Positions 51,050 to 59,830 of a stretch of 64,000 bases of DNA are shown here, piece after piece. Source of the DNA: CAVSNH01 sp963729275 (lineage in GTDB: Bacteria > Actinomycetota > Acidimicrobiia > Acidimicrobiales > RAAP-2); assembly GCA_963729275.1 (NCBI GenBank), contig CAVSNH010000004.1:186001-250000 (forward strand). Direction: 5' to 3'. Both the position numbers and the translations under genes were made by a program. Position 1 is the first letter of the stretch. Every line of letters starts with the position of its first letter. Below the pieces are notes generated by a model that was not told the origin of the DNA, did no database searches, and saw only the letters and a program-made list of their open reading frames with translations.

Positions 51050-51865
51050 GTGCCCACTCCGCCCCGACTGGCCCTCAGCGAGCGGCCGGCAGAAGGACCG
51101 GGGAGCAGGCAGCGGCCACTCGTGGTGTTCGTCCATGGCTCACTCGACCGCGGCTCGAGCTTCGCCCGGGTTTGGCGGCGCCTGCCCGACCTCGACACCC
51201 TGACCTACGACCGTCGCGGCTATCAGGGCTCCCGCCATGTCGTGCCGGTGGCCAACGGCCTCCAGGAGCACGTCGACGACCTGCTCGACGTCATCGACGG
51301 GCGTGAGACGGTGGCGGTCGGTCACAGCTATGGCGGCAATGTCGCCCTGGCCGCCGCACTCGACGACCGTGGCAGCAGCATCCGTGCCGTGGCCGCCTAC
51401 GAGCCCCCACAACCGTGGCTCCGGATCCAGAGCGGCGGCAGCGCCGAACCGCCGGGCGCGGCGCTCCCACCACCGCCCGGAGACGAGGAGCCGTCAGCCG
51501 CAGCCGAGCGCTTCTTCCGTCGCATGGTCGGCGACCGGGCGTGGGACCGCCTGTCCGAGGACGAGAAGGCCGACCGTCGGGCCGACGGTCCGGCGCTGGC
51601 GGCCGAGTTGGGCGCCATCCGCGTCACCCATCCGCCTTTCGATGTCGGTGCGCTGCGCATCCCGGTCGTCTACGGCCGCGGCGCGGACTCGCTCCCCCAT
51701 CACCGCCGCGCCGTCGCCTGGCTGGTCGAGCACACCCCCCAGGGAGAGCTCTTCGAGATCCCTGGCGCCCGTCACGGCGCCCACCTGACCCATCCCGACG
51801 CCTTCGCGGCCATGGTCCGGCGGGCCCTCGCCCGGACGGCCGCGCCGTTGCCTTCCCAACCGTGA
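51050..51865 (+). CDS. alpha/beta hydrolase
   Basis: This is a 271-residue alpha/beta hydrolase fold protein. LVVFVHGSLDRGSSF holds the oxyanion HG motif, YDRRGYQGS follows, VAVGHSYGGNVAL is the nucleophile elbow, and IPGARHGAHLTHPDAF carries the catalytic His; the acid is probably in VVYGRGADSLPH. GTG 51050 gives a short N-terminus; the upstream part of the frame overlaps the HU promoter. Stop overlaps the next gene as GTGA. The substrate is unknown; esterase or lipase-like activity is likely. Confidence 0.83.
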   Translation: MPTPPRLALSERPAEGPGSRQRPLVVFVHGSLDRGSSFARVWRRLPDLDTLTYDRRGYQGSRHVVPVANGLQEHVDDLLDVIDGRETVAVGHSYGGNVALAAALDDRGSSIRAVAAYEPPQPWLRIQSGGSAEPPGAALPPPPGDEEPSAAAERFFRRMVGDRAWDRLSEDEKADRRADGPALAAELGAIRVTHPPFDVGALRIPVVYGRGADSLPHHRRAVAWLVEHTPQGELFEIPGARHGAHLTHPDAFAAMVRRALARTAAPLPSQP

Positions 51866-52779
51866 ACGTGCTGGTGGCCGGCTCTAGCGGCCTCATCGGG
51901 ACAGCACTCGTCGATCGACTCGAAGTTGGCGGACACCGCGTGATCCGCCTCGTCCGCCGCGACCCGGGCCCGCCGACGACCCCGGCCGTGAGGTGGGACC
52001 CCCGTGAAGGTACCTACGATCGTGCGGCCCTGGCCGAGCTCGGACCGATCGACGCGGCCGTCAACCTCGCCGGCGCCGGAATCGGCGATCGGCGTTGGTC
52101 GGCGGCCCGCAAACAGGAGCTCCGGGACAGCCGAGTCGACTCGACACGGTCGGTCGCCGAGCTGCTCGGCGAGTGCCGACCTCGTCCCCGGGTGCTCGTG
52201 AACGCTTCGGCCGTCGGCTACTACGGCGATGGCGGCGACGAGCTCCTCACCGAGACGTCGACCAACGGCACCGGGTTCCTCGCCGACCTCTGTCGCCAAT
52301 GGGAGGAGACGACCGGCCCCGCGGCTGACGCAGGCATCCGGACGGTCGTCGTCCGAAGCGGCATCGTCCTCGCCCCTCAGGGCGGCGCCCTCGGCCGCCA
52401 GCTGCCGCTCTTCCGACTCGGCCTCGGTGGCCGCCTCGGCCCCGGCACGCAGTTCCGGAGCTGGATCAGCCTCGAGGACGAGTTGTCAGCAGTTGTCCGT
52501 TGCCTCGAGGACGACAGCCTTTCGGGCCCGGTCAACCTCACCGCACCCGAGCCGGTCACCGATGCCACGTTCGCCGCTGCCCTCGGGCGCGCCCTCCACC
52601 GACCGGCCCTCTTGCCCGCGCCAGCGACAGCCCTCCGCCTGGTGCTGGGCCGCGAGATGGCCTCCGAGCTGCTTCTGTACGGGCAGCGGGTGGTCCCGAC
52701 CGCCTTGGACGCTCGCGACTTCGAATTCGCCCATCCAGGCCTCGACGACGCCCTTCGTTGGGTCCTCGACCGGGGCTGA
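51862..52779 (+). CDS. TIGR01777-type SDR epimerase family protein (YfcH/SDR39U1)
   Basis: This is a 305-residue extended short-chain dehydrogenase. The nucleotide-binding start is NVLVAGSSGLIGTALVDRL, with AAVNLAGAGIGDRRWS, LVNASAVGYYGDGGDELLTE (Tyr/Lys site region) and the C-terminal DUF1731-like segment (LGREMASELLLYGQRVVPTAL). Family function is unknown though it is found in most phyla. GTG 51862 is coupled to the upstream hydrolase by a 4-nt overlap. Confidence 0.9.
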   Translation: MNVLVAGSSGLIGTALVDRLEVGGHRVIRLVRRDPGPPTTPAVRWDPREGTYDRAALAELGPIDAAVNLAGAGIGDRRWSAARKQELRDSRVDSTRSVAELLGECRPRPRVLVNASAVGYYGDGGDELLTETSTNGTGFLADLCRQWEETTGPAADAGIRTVVVRSGIVLAPQGGALGRQLPLFRLGLGGRLGPGTQFRSWISLEDELSAVVRCLEDDSLSGPVNLTAPEPVTDATFAAALGRALHRPALLPAPATALRLVLGREMASELLLYGQRVVPTALDARDFEFAHPGLDDALRWVLDRG

Positions 52780-52894
52780 CCATCGGGATGGGAGCACGAC
52801 CGAGGCCCGAGTAGACAGACCAGCGGCCGGTACGCTGTGGAAGGCCCGTTGCCGAACCGAGCTCGGTGCGGCCCCCGGAGGAGGCCAAGCCCTG

Positions 52895-54157
52895 ATGAGC
52901 AGTTCGACGACGGTGAGCAACCTGGTCGACGGCGGTCGTCCAGAGCCCGAGCCGAACGAGGCCGAGTTCGAGACCGACGTGCGGCAGTTCCTCGACGGCC
53001 ACGCCGAGCGGCGGCGGTTGGAGAAGTTCGTGTGGGGGGAAGGGTCCGACGAGGTCGGCCTATTCGTCGAACGGACGCCCGAGGAGCAACGAGCGGACCT
53101 AGCCGTCGCCCGCCACTGGGCCCAAAGCCTGTTCGACGCAGGGTTCGGCTGGATCACTGGCCCGCCCGTCTACGGCGGGCGTGGGCTGCCTCGCCGGTAC
53201 CAGCGCATCTACGACTCGGCGGCCGCCGAGTACCGCTTCCCTTCTCAGTCGGTCTACGGCATCGGCCTGGGAATGGTCGCGCCCACCATCCTCGCCCACG
53301 CCACCGACGAGGTGAAGGAGGCCTACCTGCGGCGCATGCACCGCGGCGACATCGTGGCCTGCCAGCTGTTCAGCGAGCCCGGGTCGGGCTCCGATCTCGC
53401 CTCGTTGCAATCGCGAGCCGAGCGCGACGGTGACGAATGGGTGGTGAATGGTCAGAAGGTGTGGACGTCGGGTGCGCAGCTGTCCGACATCGGGGAGATC
53501 ATCTGTCGCACCGACCCGACGCTCCCCAAGCACCGGGGCCTCACCGGCTTCGTCATTGATATGCACACGCCGGGGGTCGACGTGCGGCCGCTCCGCCAGA
53601 TGACCGGTGGCGCCTCCTTCAACGAGGTCTTCTTCACCGACGTGCGGGTACCCGACTCCCATCGGCTGGGAGAGGTCAATGGCGGTTGGACGGTCGCCCT
53701 CACCACGCTCATGAACGAACGAGCGGCCATTGGTGGCGGTGGCGGTGGCGCCACCCTTACCGGCGTGAACCGGCTCATCGAGCTGTGCCGGGCCATGGGC
53801 CGATTGGGCGACCCGCTGGTGCGCCAGAAGCTGGCGACGGTGATCATCCAAAGTCGGGTGGCCGCCTACACGACGGCTCGTTCGATGGCTGCCGTGTCCG
53901 TCGGCCAGGCACCGGGCCCCGAGCTGTCACTGGCCAAGATGGGCCTCACCGAGGCCATGCTGCGGACCAACGAGCTCCTCTCCCTCGTGCTGGGCCCGGC
54001 CCTCGTGGCCGATTCGGGGCAGTGGGGCACGTATGCGTGGTCCCACTACATCCTGGGCGTCCCCGGAATGCGGGTGGCCGGGGGAACCGACGAGGTGTTG
54101 CGCAACATCGTGGGCGAACGCGTCCTCGGCCTACCGAAGGAGCCCCGGCCCGCCTGA
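52895..54157 (+). CDS. acyl-CoA dehydrogenase
   Basis: This is a 420-residue FAD enzyme. ATG 52895 follows GGAGGAGG (52877-52884) by 10 nt. Motifs: QLFSEPGSGSDLASL (FAD/substrate), VVNGQKVWTSGA, NEVFFTDVRVPDSHRLG and the C-terminal AGGTDEVLRNIVGERVLGLP. The end is typical of the group in which the canonical C-terminal Glu base is replaced by Gly (AGGT), as in several FadE proteins of steroid and branched-chain breakdown. The start of the 3' tandem repeat overlaps its stop codon. Confidence 0.92.
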   Translation: MSSSTTVSNLVDGGRPEPEPNEAEFETDVRQFLDGHAERRRLEKFVWGEGSDEVGLFVERTPEEQRADLAVARHWAQSLFDAGFGWITGPPVYGGRGLPRRYQRIYDSAAAEYRFPSQSVYGIGLGMVAPTILAHATDEVKEAYLRRMHRGDIVACQLFSEPGSGSDLASLQSRAERDGDEWVVNGQKVWTSGAQLSDIGEIICRTDPTLPKHRGLTGFVIDMHTPGVDVRPLRQMTGGASFNEVFFTDVRVPDSHRLGEVNGGWTVALTTLMNERAAIGGGGGGATLTGVNRLIELCRAMGRLGDPLVRQKLATVIIQSRVAAYTTARSMAAVSVGQAPGPELSLAKMGLTEAMLRTNELLSLVLGPALVADSGQWGTYAWSHYILGVPGMRVAGGTDEVLRNIVGERVLGLPKEPRPA

Positions 54158-54205
54158 CCCGCCTGACCCGCCTGACCCGCCTGACCCGCCTGACCCGCCT
54201 GACCT
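54152..54205. repeat. six copies of a 9-bp unit at a stop codon
   Basis: GCCTGACCC repeated six times, the last ending in T. The first unit contains the TGA stop of the acyl-CoA dehydrogenase, so each unit carries another copy of the end of that gene. The remaining gap up to rnhB shows nothing else. Confidence 0.9.
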
Positions 54206-54265
54206 GGCGGACCCGAGCGGACCCGAGGGGACGCGTCGGACGACGGCATTATTTCGGGCCCAGGG

Positions 54266-54985
54266 CTACCGGAAGGCCATCCCGTCGACGAAGGCCCAGC
54301 TCCGCCGGTGCACCGAGGAGAGGCCGTGGCCGGCCAGGGCCGTCTTGTGGGTCGGGGATGGGTACCCCTTGTTGCGGTCGAAATCGAAGGCGGGAAAGCT
54401 CTCGGCCATCTCGCGCATCAGCCGGTCGCGGGTCACCTTGGCGACGATCGACGCTGCCGCGATGGACACGCAGATGGCATCGCCGTCGACGACCGTACGC
54501 ACCGGCGGCGTCGGGCGGCCGCCCCGCCGTCGTCGATCCCGCTTCGGAGGTTGGGCCGGGACCGCCTTGCCGTCAGCGGCTGCGACCGGATCGCTGATGT
54601 AGTCGAACGGACCGTCGAGCAGCACCACCTCCGGGCGGACCCGGAGGGTGCCGAGGGCCCGGCGGGCGGCCAGGCGCAACGCCGCCGTCATGCCCAGGTG
54701 ATCACACTCGTCCGGGCCGACATGGCCGACGGCCCAATCGACGCCCCAGCCTGTGACCAACGGGTAGAGGAGCTCGCGTTCGTCCTCAGGGACCTCCTTC
54801 GAGTCGCGCAGGCCCTCGGGAGGTGGGGCGTCGGGCCGGAAGACCACGACCCCGACCGACGCCGGACCGGCCCATGCTCCGCGTCCGACTTCGTCGACCC
54901 CGGCCACCAGGCCGAACCCCTCGGCCAGCACCGAGCGCTCCCACTCGTCGTCCGGCCCCGGGCGCGGGCGCGAGGACCCGTTCAT
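54266..54985 (-). CDS. rnhB: ribonuclease HII
   Basis: Removes ribonucleotides from RNA/DNA hybrids. In 239 residues: LVAGVDEVGRGAWAGP (metal Asp/Glu), VVLLDGPFDYI (Asp), and ASIVAKVTRDRLMREM (final Asp). A ~32-residue Lys/Arg/Pro-rich insertion (VPAQPPKRDRRRRGGR) falls between DYISDP and VVDGDAICVSIAAAS, where most homologues go directly from one to the other. ATG 54985 overlaps the acyl-CoA synthetase stop by 4 nt. Confidence 0.92.
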   Translation of the reverse strand: MNGSSRPRPGPDDEWERSVLAEGFGLVAGVDEVGRGAWAGPASVGVVVFRPDAPPPEGLRDSKEVPEDERELLYPLVTGWGVDWAVGHVGPDECDHLGMTAALRLAARRALGTLRVRPEVVLLDGPFDYISDPVAAADGKAVPAQPPKRDRRRRGGRPTPPVRTVVDGDAICVSIAAASIVAKVTRDRLMREMAESFPAFDFDRNKGYPSPTHKTALAGHGLSSVHRRSWAFVDGMAFR

Positions 54986-56598
54986 GCGCTTGCTCCCTCG
55001 CTCGCCGCGCCGCCGAGGCGGCTGCGCACCAGCTTCCCCATGGCGTTGCGGGGCAGTCTGTCGACGACGCGCAGAAGGCGCGGTCGCTTGTAGGGAGCGA
55101 GCCTCCCGGACGCGAACCCGCACAGCTCGTCCAACGTCGGAGGGCGGCCGTCGGCCACCACCCAGGCGGTCACCACCTCTCCCCATTCGTCCGACGGCGT
55201 CCCGGTGACGGCCACCTCGGCAACGCCCGGGCAACGGGCCAGCGCCTCTTCGACCTCGCCCGGGTGGATGTTGTACCCGCCCGAGATGATGAGCTCCTTC
55301 GAACGGCCGCGGATCACGAGGCTCCCGTCACGGACGACACCGAGGTCGCCGGTGCGGAACCACGGCGGACCGCCGTCCTCGGCCTCGACGAAGGCGGCGG
55401 CGCTGGCCACTGGTTGGCCGAGGTAGCCGTCGAAGACGTTCGGACCCCGCACCAGCACCTCCTCGTGGTCGTCACGGCACACCTCGACCCCGGGCAGTGG
55501 GAAGCCCACCGTCCCGGCTCGGCGGTCACCGTCATAAGGGTTGGACGTGAGCATCATGGTCTCGGTCATGCCGTAGCGCTCGAGAACGGGAGCACCGAGG
55601 GCGGCGCTGGCCTCGGCGTGCAAGACGGCGGGCAACGGTGCCGACCCGGAGACACAGAGCCGGAGGCTGCGTAGCCCGGAGGCGGCACCCGAGCCCACCA
55701 GCCGGTGGTACATGGTCGGGACCCCGAAGAACAGGCTGGCCCGTTGACGCCGGGCAGTGTCACCGACCTCGCCCGGGTCGAACCGGCCGAGGATGACCGC
55801 CGAAGCCCCCGCCACCATGGTGCCGTAGGCGCCCACGCACAGTCCGTGCGAGTGGAAGAGCGGAAGACAGTGCACCAGACGGTCCTCCGGCGTCCAGCGC
55901 CAGGCCCAGCGCAACGCTTCCGTGCCGGCCAGCAGGTGGCGTTGGCGCAATACGGCGCCCTTGGGCACGCCGGTCGTGCCCGACGTCATGCCGATCATCG
56001 CCGGGTCGTCGGGTCGGGCCTGGTCGATCGGGCCGACGGCGTCGGCCACCTGGGGCAGGTCGACCGCAGGACCGGTCACGACGATCGGCCCGGCCGCCGA
56101 GCGCCGCATCCAGGTGGCCCGCTCCTCGTCGTCGACGATGGCTCCGCGCGGATCGGTGCAGGCCATGACCGAGGCGACCTCGGGCTCCGAGTAGGCGACA
56201 TTGACAGGAACCACGACCAGGCCGGCCCGGAGGCAGGCCACGTTGGCGACCAGCGCCTCGATCGACGCAGCCATCGACCACAGCACCCGGTCGCCGGGCT
56301 CGAGGCCGGCACCGAGCAGCCCGCCGGCGGCCCGCCGGGTGGCCTCCTCGAAGCGGGCGTTGCTCCACCATTGACCGTCCGTTGGGTCGAGCCACAGCGG
56401 GTCGTCGGGCGCCCCGGCCCACCGGCGCAGGAAGGCGTGGACGAGAGTCCCCTCGGTGGCCAGCACGTCTGCGCCGCGGAGGTCGCCGGGAGGACGATGG
56501 TCGGTCCAGGGCCGGAGACCAGGTGGGTCCCCCGTCGGCATGACCGTCGCCGCCGCCGCCGCCCCAATGGGATCGAGCGGGACACGACCACCCTCCAT
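54982..56598 (-). CDS. AMP-dependent acyl-CoA synthetase
   Basis: This is a 538-residue ANL-superfamily enzyme activating a carboxylic acid to its CoA ester. Motifs: MIGMTSGTTGVPKGAVL (phosphate loop), LPLFHSHGLCVGAYG, ERYGMTETMMLTSNPY, FRTGDLGVVRDGSLVIRGR and the C-terminal catalytic Lys in NAMGKLVRSRL. The HSHG and TETMML signatures resemble malonyl-/methylmalonyl-CoA synthetases (MatB group). I use ATG 56598 with TAGGAC 6 nt upstream; GTG 56604 is an equal alternative. It is co-transcribed with rnhB. Confidence 0.9.
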   Translation of the reverse strand: MEGGRVPLDPIGAAAAATVMPTGDPPGLRPWTDHRPPGDLRGADVLATEGTLVHAFLRRWAGAPDDPLWLDPTDGQWWSNARFEEATRRAAGGLLGAGLEPGDRVLWSMAASIEALVANVACLRAGLVVVPVNVAYSEPEVASVMACTDPRGAIVDDEERATWMRRSAAGPIVVTGPAVDLPQVADAVGPIDQARPDDPAMIGMTSGTTGVPKGAVLRQRHLLAGTEALRWAWRWTPEDRLVHCLPLFHSHGLCVGAYGTMVAGASAVILGRFDPGEVGDTARRQRASLFFGVPTMYHRLVGSGAASGLRSLRLCVSGSAPLPAVLHAEASAALGAPVLERYGMTETMMLTSNPYDGDRRAGTVGFPLPGVEVCRDDHEEVLVRGPNVFDGYLGQPVASAAAFVEAEDGGPPWFRTGDLGVVRDGSLVIRGRSKELIISGGYNIHPGEVEEALARCPGVAEVAVTGTPSDEWGEVVTAWVVADGRPPTLDELCGFASGRLAPYKRPRLLRVVDRLPRNAMGKLVRSRLGGAASEGASA

Positions 56599-56768
56599 CG
56601 CCACGTCCTAGTCTTAGCGGAAACCCGCACGACGACAGGGGTGGCACAGCGGCAGGATCCAGGTCGCCAGTGCCGGCCGGCGCGGTGGCGCAGCTCAGGG
56701 ACCGGGGACGTTCGACCGTCGAGTCGCCGGACGACCTCCAGACGAGCACACGAGCAAAGGAGACCGAC

Positions 56769-57023
56769 ATGGGACTCATGGACCGGGTGAAGGCGCAGGC
56801 CGAGGCCGGGCTGGCCAAGGCCCAAGACGCGGCCAAGACCGGCCAGACCAAGCTCGACGCCGTCCAGGCCAAGAAGAAGGCCGATGGCCTGCTGCACGAC
56901 CTCGGTGCCGCCGTGTGGGCCGATCACGCCGGGCGGGGCACGGCCCAGACGACCGCCGATGCCGAGCGCATCGTGGGTGAGCTCCAGGCCTACGAGGCGG
57001 AGAACGGCCCACTGACCCCGTGA
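56769..57023 (+). CDS. small helical protein of actinobacterial type
   Basis: This is an 84-residue protein, MGLMDRVKAQAEAGLAKAQD followed by KTGQTKLDAVQAKKKADGLL. Its first half is predicted to be one long amphipathic helix and its second half (DLGAAVWADHAGRG, ERIVGELQAYE) a second helical unit. Similar short proteins are common in actinobacteria, with no assigned role. ATG is 7 nt after AAAGGAGA (56755-56762). Its stop overlaps the mannosidase start as GTGA, so the pair is translationally coupled. Confidence 0.75.
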   Translation: MGLMDRVKAQAEAGLAKAQDAAKTGQTKLDAVQAKKKADGLLHDLGAAVWADHAGRGTAQTTADAERIVGELQAYEAENGPLTP

Positions 57024-59830
57024 GCCCGGCGGCGCCGTCGGGAACCGACGAGGGGCAGCCGGCGACGTCGCCCACCCAGTCCGGACGAGCGGCCGACGAC
57101 CAGGCGGCGTCCGTCGGCCCCGGCGCCGGTCGGCACCGGATGGCCATCGTGCCCCACACCCACTGGGACCGCGAGTGGTACGAGCCGTTCCAGACGTTCC
57201 GGTTGGAGCTCGTCCGCCTGGTCGACGACCTGCTGGAAACGATGGAGCGGGACAGTGCCTACCGCGCCTTTCTCCTCGATGGGCAGCTGGCCGTCGTCGA
57301 CGACTACCTCGAGATCCGCCCCGAGTCCGAGTCGCGGCTCCGCGAGCTGGCCTCTGCCGGCCGTATCTCGGTCGGACCCTGGTACATCCTCATGGACGAA
57401 TTCCTGGTCTCGGGGGAGACCATCGTCCGCAACCTGCAGACGGGGATCCGTCGGGCCACGGCCCTCGGGGGGCCGATGGAGGTCGGCTACCTGCCCGACA
57501 TGTTCGGGCACGTGGCCCAGATGCCGCAGATCTTGCGCCAGGCCGGCCTGGCCCACGCCGTCGTCTGGCGGGGCGTGCCATCGGCCGTCGACCGCACGGC
57601 CTTCATCTGGCGTTCGCCCGACGGTTCCGCCGTCCGGGCCGAGTACCTGGTGGCCGGCTACGGCAACGGCGCCGCCCTCCCCGACGACGCCAAGGGACTC
57701 CTTCGCCGCCTCCGCTCCCTGGTCGAGGAGTTCGGCCCGTTCCTCTCCGATGACCAGCCCGTCCTCGTCATGAACGGGACGGATCACCAGCACCCGCAGC
57801 CCGGGCTCGGACGGGTGGTGGCCGAGGTCAACGAGCTCCAGACCGAGATGGAGTGCGAGATCACCTCCCTCGCCGAGTACCTCGAGACGGCGCCCGACGA
57901 CGGCCTGCCCTCGTGGCACGGTGAACTCCGATCCGGTTGGCGGGCCAACCTGCTCATGGGCGTGGCCTCCAACCGGGTCGACGTGAAGGTGGCCGGGGCC
58001 CGGGCCGAACGTGCCATCGAACGGCGGGCCGAGCCCCTCTGCGCCCTGTTCCGGCCGGCCACCGACTGGCCCGAGCCCTACTTCGACCTCGCCTGGAAGC
58101 TCCTCCTGCGCAACGCGGCTCACGACTCGGTGTGCGCCTGTTCGGTGGACGAGGTGACCGATGCCGTGCTCCATCGCTACGCCGAGGCGCGCCAGATCGG
58201 CGAGGGGCTCGCCACCCAGGCCCTCCGTTCGCTGGCCCGGTCGATGGCCGATGGGGGCACTGTCGTCGTCAATCCCTCGGCCCACGACCGCGGAGGGATG
58301 GTCGAGGCGGTGGTCCCGGCGACCGGCACTCCCGGTCCCGACGTCCAGGTCCTGTCCGAGCTGAGCGGCCTGCCGGGGACGGTCGTCCTCGACGGGCAGA
58401 CCGTGCGCAACATGCTCGGGCTCATCCAGGGAACGCGCATCGCCGACGATGCCTTCATCACCGCCGTCAACGTCGACGAGGACGCCACCGGCCTCGACAT
58501 CTCGATCAGCGTGGGGAGCGAGCCGCGTGACGACGTGCCCGTCGAGGAGGTCAAGCGGGAGCTGTTCACTCGATTCGTGGCCCGTCCGGACACCGAGGTG
58601 CGCCTGCACATCGACCAGCCGCCGGTGCGACGCCAGCTCCTCCGTCAGGGAACGGTCCCGGGCTTCGGGTGGTCGACCGCTGCTCCCGAGTTCCTCGTCC
58701 ATCCCGTGGCCGCCACCGAGGCGCCCGAGGGGCCGGTCCTCACCAACGGGCTCGTCACCGTGGCCGTGGACGCTGACACCGCTACCTTCTCGCTCGACGG
58801 ACGCCCCGGCTACGGGCAGCTGGTCGACGGCGGTGACTTCGGGGACACCTACAACTACTCGCCGCCCCTCCACGACACACTGATCGACCACCCCGAGTCG
58901 GTGGTCGTCACCGTGCGAGAGCGGGGCCCAGTCCGTGCCGTCGTCGAGCTCCTGGCCACTTATCGGTGGCCCGAGCGGGTCAATGCAGCGAGCAGCACCC
59001 GGGTTGGCTCGGTGACGGCCGAGGTCACGACGGCCATCGAGCTGCGGGCCGAGGAGCCGATCGTCCGAGTGCGGACCTCGTTCACCAACCCGGCCCGCGA
59101 CCATCGGCTGCGGGTCCATCTGCCACTGCCGGATTTGGCCGGCTCGTCACGGGCCGAGTGCGCCTTCACCGTCGTCGAGCGGGGGCTCACCGCCGAGGGC
59201 CGACCTGAGGAGACACCGACGCCGACCTTCCCGTCGCGGCGGTTCGTGATGAGCGGCGGGCTGACCGTGGTCCACGAAGGTCTGCTCGAGTACGAGCTCA
59301 TCGACCTGTCCGGGACCGACGGGGCTGCGGAGGGGCAGCCAGAAGCGAAGGGGACGCGAGCGAGGACGCTGGCCCTCACCCTTCTCCGGGCCACGGGGAT
59401 GCTGTCGCGTCTCGGCATGACCACTCGCCCGTTCCCCGCCGGCCCCCTCGTCCCAGTCGAAGGCCCCGAACTCCTCGGCCCGGTCGAGGCACGCTACGCA
59501 CTCGTGCCGGGCGACGACACCGAACGCGCCTATCGGGCCGCCGACGACGTGCTCCTGGCCCTGGAGACGGTGACCTCTTTCGGCGGAGGGAAACGGCCCG
59601 GGCGCGGCTCGGCACTCGCCGTGCGCGGCGCACAGGTCTCGTCACTTCGGCGCCAGGCCGGCCGACTCGAGCTCCGCGTCTTCAACCCCGGACCGGAGCC
59701 GACCGAGGTGGAGGTGGCGGGCCGGTCCGGATGGCTGGTCGACCTACGAGGGCGGGCGCAGGTCCCCTTCGAGGGCCGATTCCCCCTCGGCGGATTCGCC
59801 ATCGCCACCGCCCGGCTCGACGGCGACTGA
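57020..59830 (+). CDS. GH38 family alpha-mannosidase
   Basis: This is a 936-residue zinc-dependent glycoside hydrolase. After a disordered ~40 residues, AIVPHTHWDREWYEPF holds the first zinc His/Asp, GYLPDMFGHVAQMPQI the catalytic nucleophile Asp, and NGTDHQHPQPG the later zinc His. The C-terminal half is the beta-rich GH38 domain (TYNYSPPLHDTLIDHP, RDHRLRVHLPLP). It has no signal peptide, so it probably acts in the cytoplasm on mannosyl or related sugars. The 3' end overlaps the cyclase gene on the other strand by 87 nt. Confidence 0.93.
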   Translation: MSPAAPSGTDEGQPATSPTQSGRAADDQAASVGPGAGRHRMAIVPHTHWDREWYEPFQTFRLELVRLVDDLLETMERDSAYRAFLLDGQLAVVDDYLEIRPESESRLRELASAGRISVGPWYILMDEFLVSGETIVRNLQTGIRRATALGGPMEVGYLPDMFGHVAQMPQILRQAGLAHAVVWRGVPSAVDRTAFIWRSPDGSAVRAEYLVAGYGNGAALPDDAKGLLRRLRSLVEEFGPFLSDDQPVLVMNGTDHQHPQPGLGRVVAEVNELQTEMECEITSLAEYLETAPDDGLPSWHGELRSGWRANLLMGVASNRVDVKVAGARAERAIERRAEPLCALFRPATDWPEPYFDLAWKLLLRNAAHDSVCACSVDEVTDAVLHRYAEARQIGEGLATQALRSLARSMADGGTVVVNPSAHDRGGMVEAVVPATGTPGPDVQVLSELSGLPGTVVLDGQTVRNMLGLIQGTRIADDAFITAVNVDEDATGLDISISVGSEPRDDVPVEEVKRELFTRFVARPDTEVRLHIDQPPVRRQLLRQGTVPGFGWSTAAPEFLVHPVAATEAPEGPVLTNGLVTVAVDADTATFSLDGRPGYGQLVDGGDFGDTYNYSPPLHDTLIDHPESVVVTVRERGPVRAVVELLATYRWPERVNAASSTRVGSVTAEVTTAIELRAEEPIVRVRTSFTNPARDHRLRVHLPLPDLAGSSRAECAFTVVERGLTAEGRPEETPTPTFPSRRFVMSGGLTVVHEGLLEYELIDLSGTDGAAEGQPEAKGTRARTLALTLLRATGMLSRLGMTTRPFPAGPLVPVEGPELLGPVEARYALVPGDDTERAYRAADDVLLALETVTSFGGGKRPGRGSALAVRGAQVSSLRRQAGRLELRVFNPGPEPTEVEVAGRSGWLVDLRGRAQVPFEGRFPLGGFAIATARLDGD

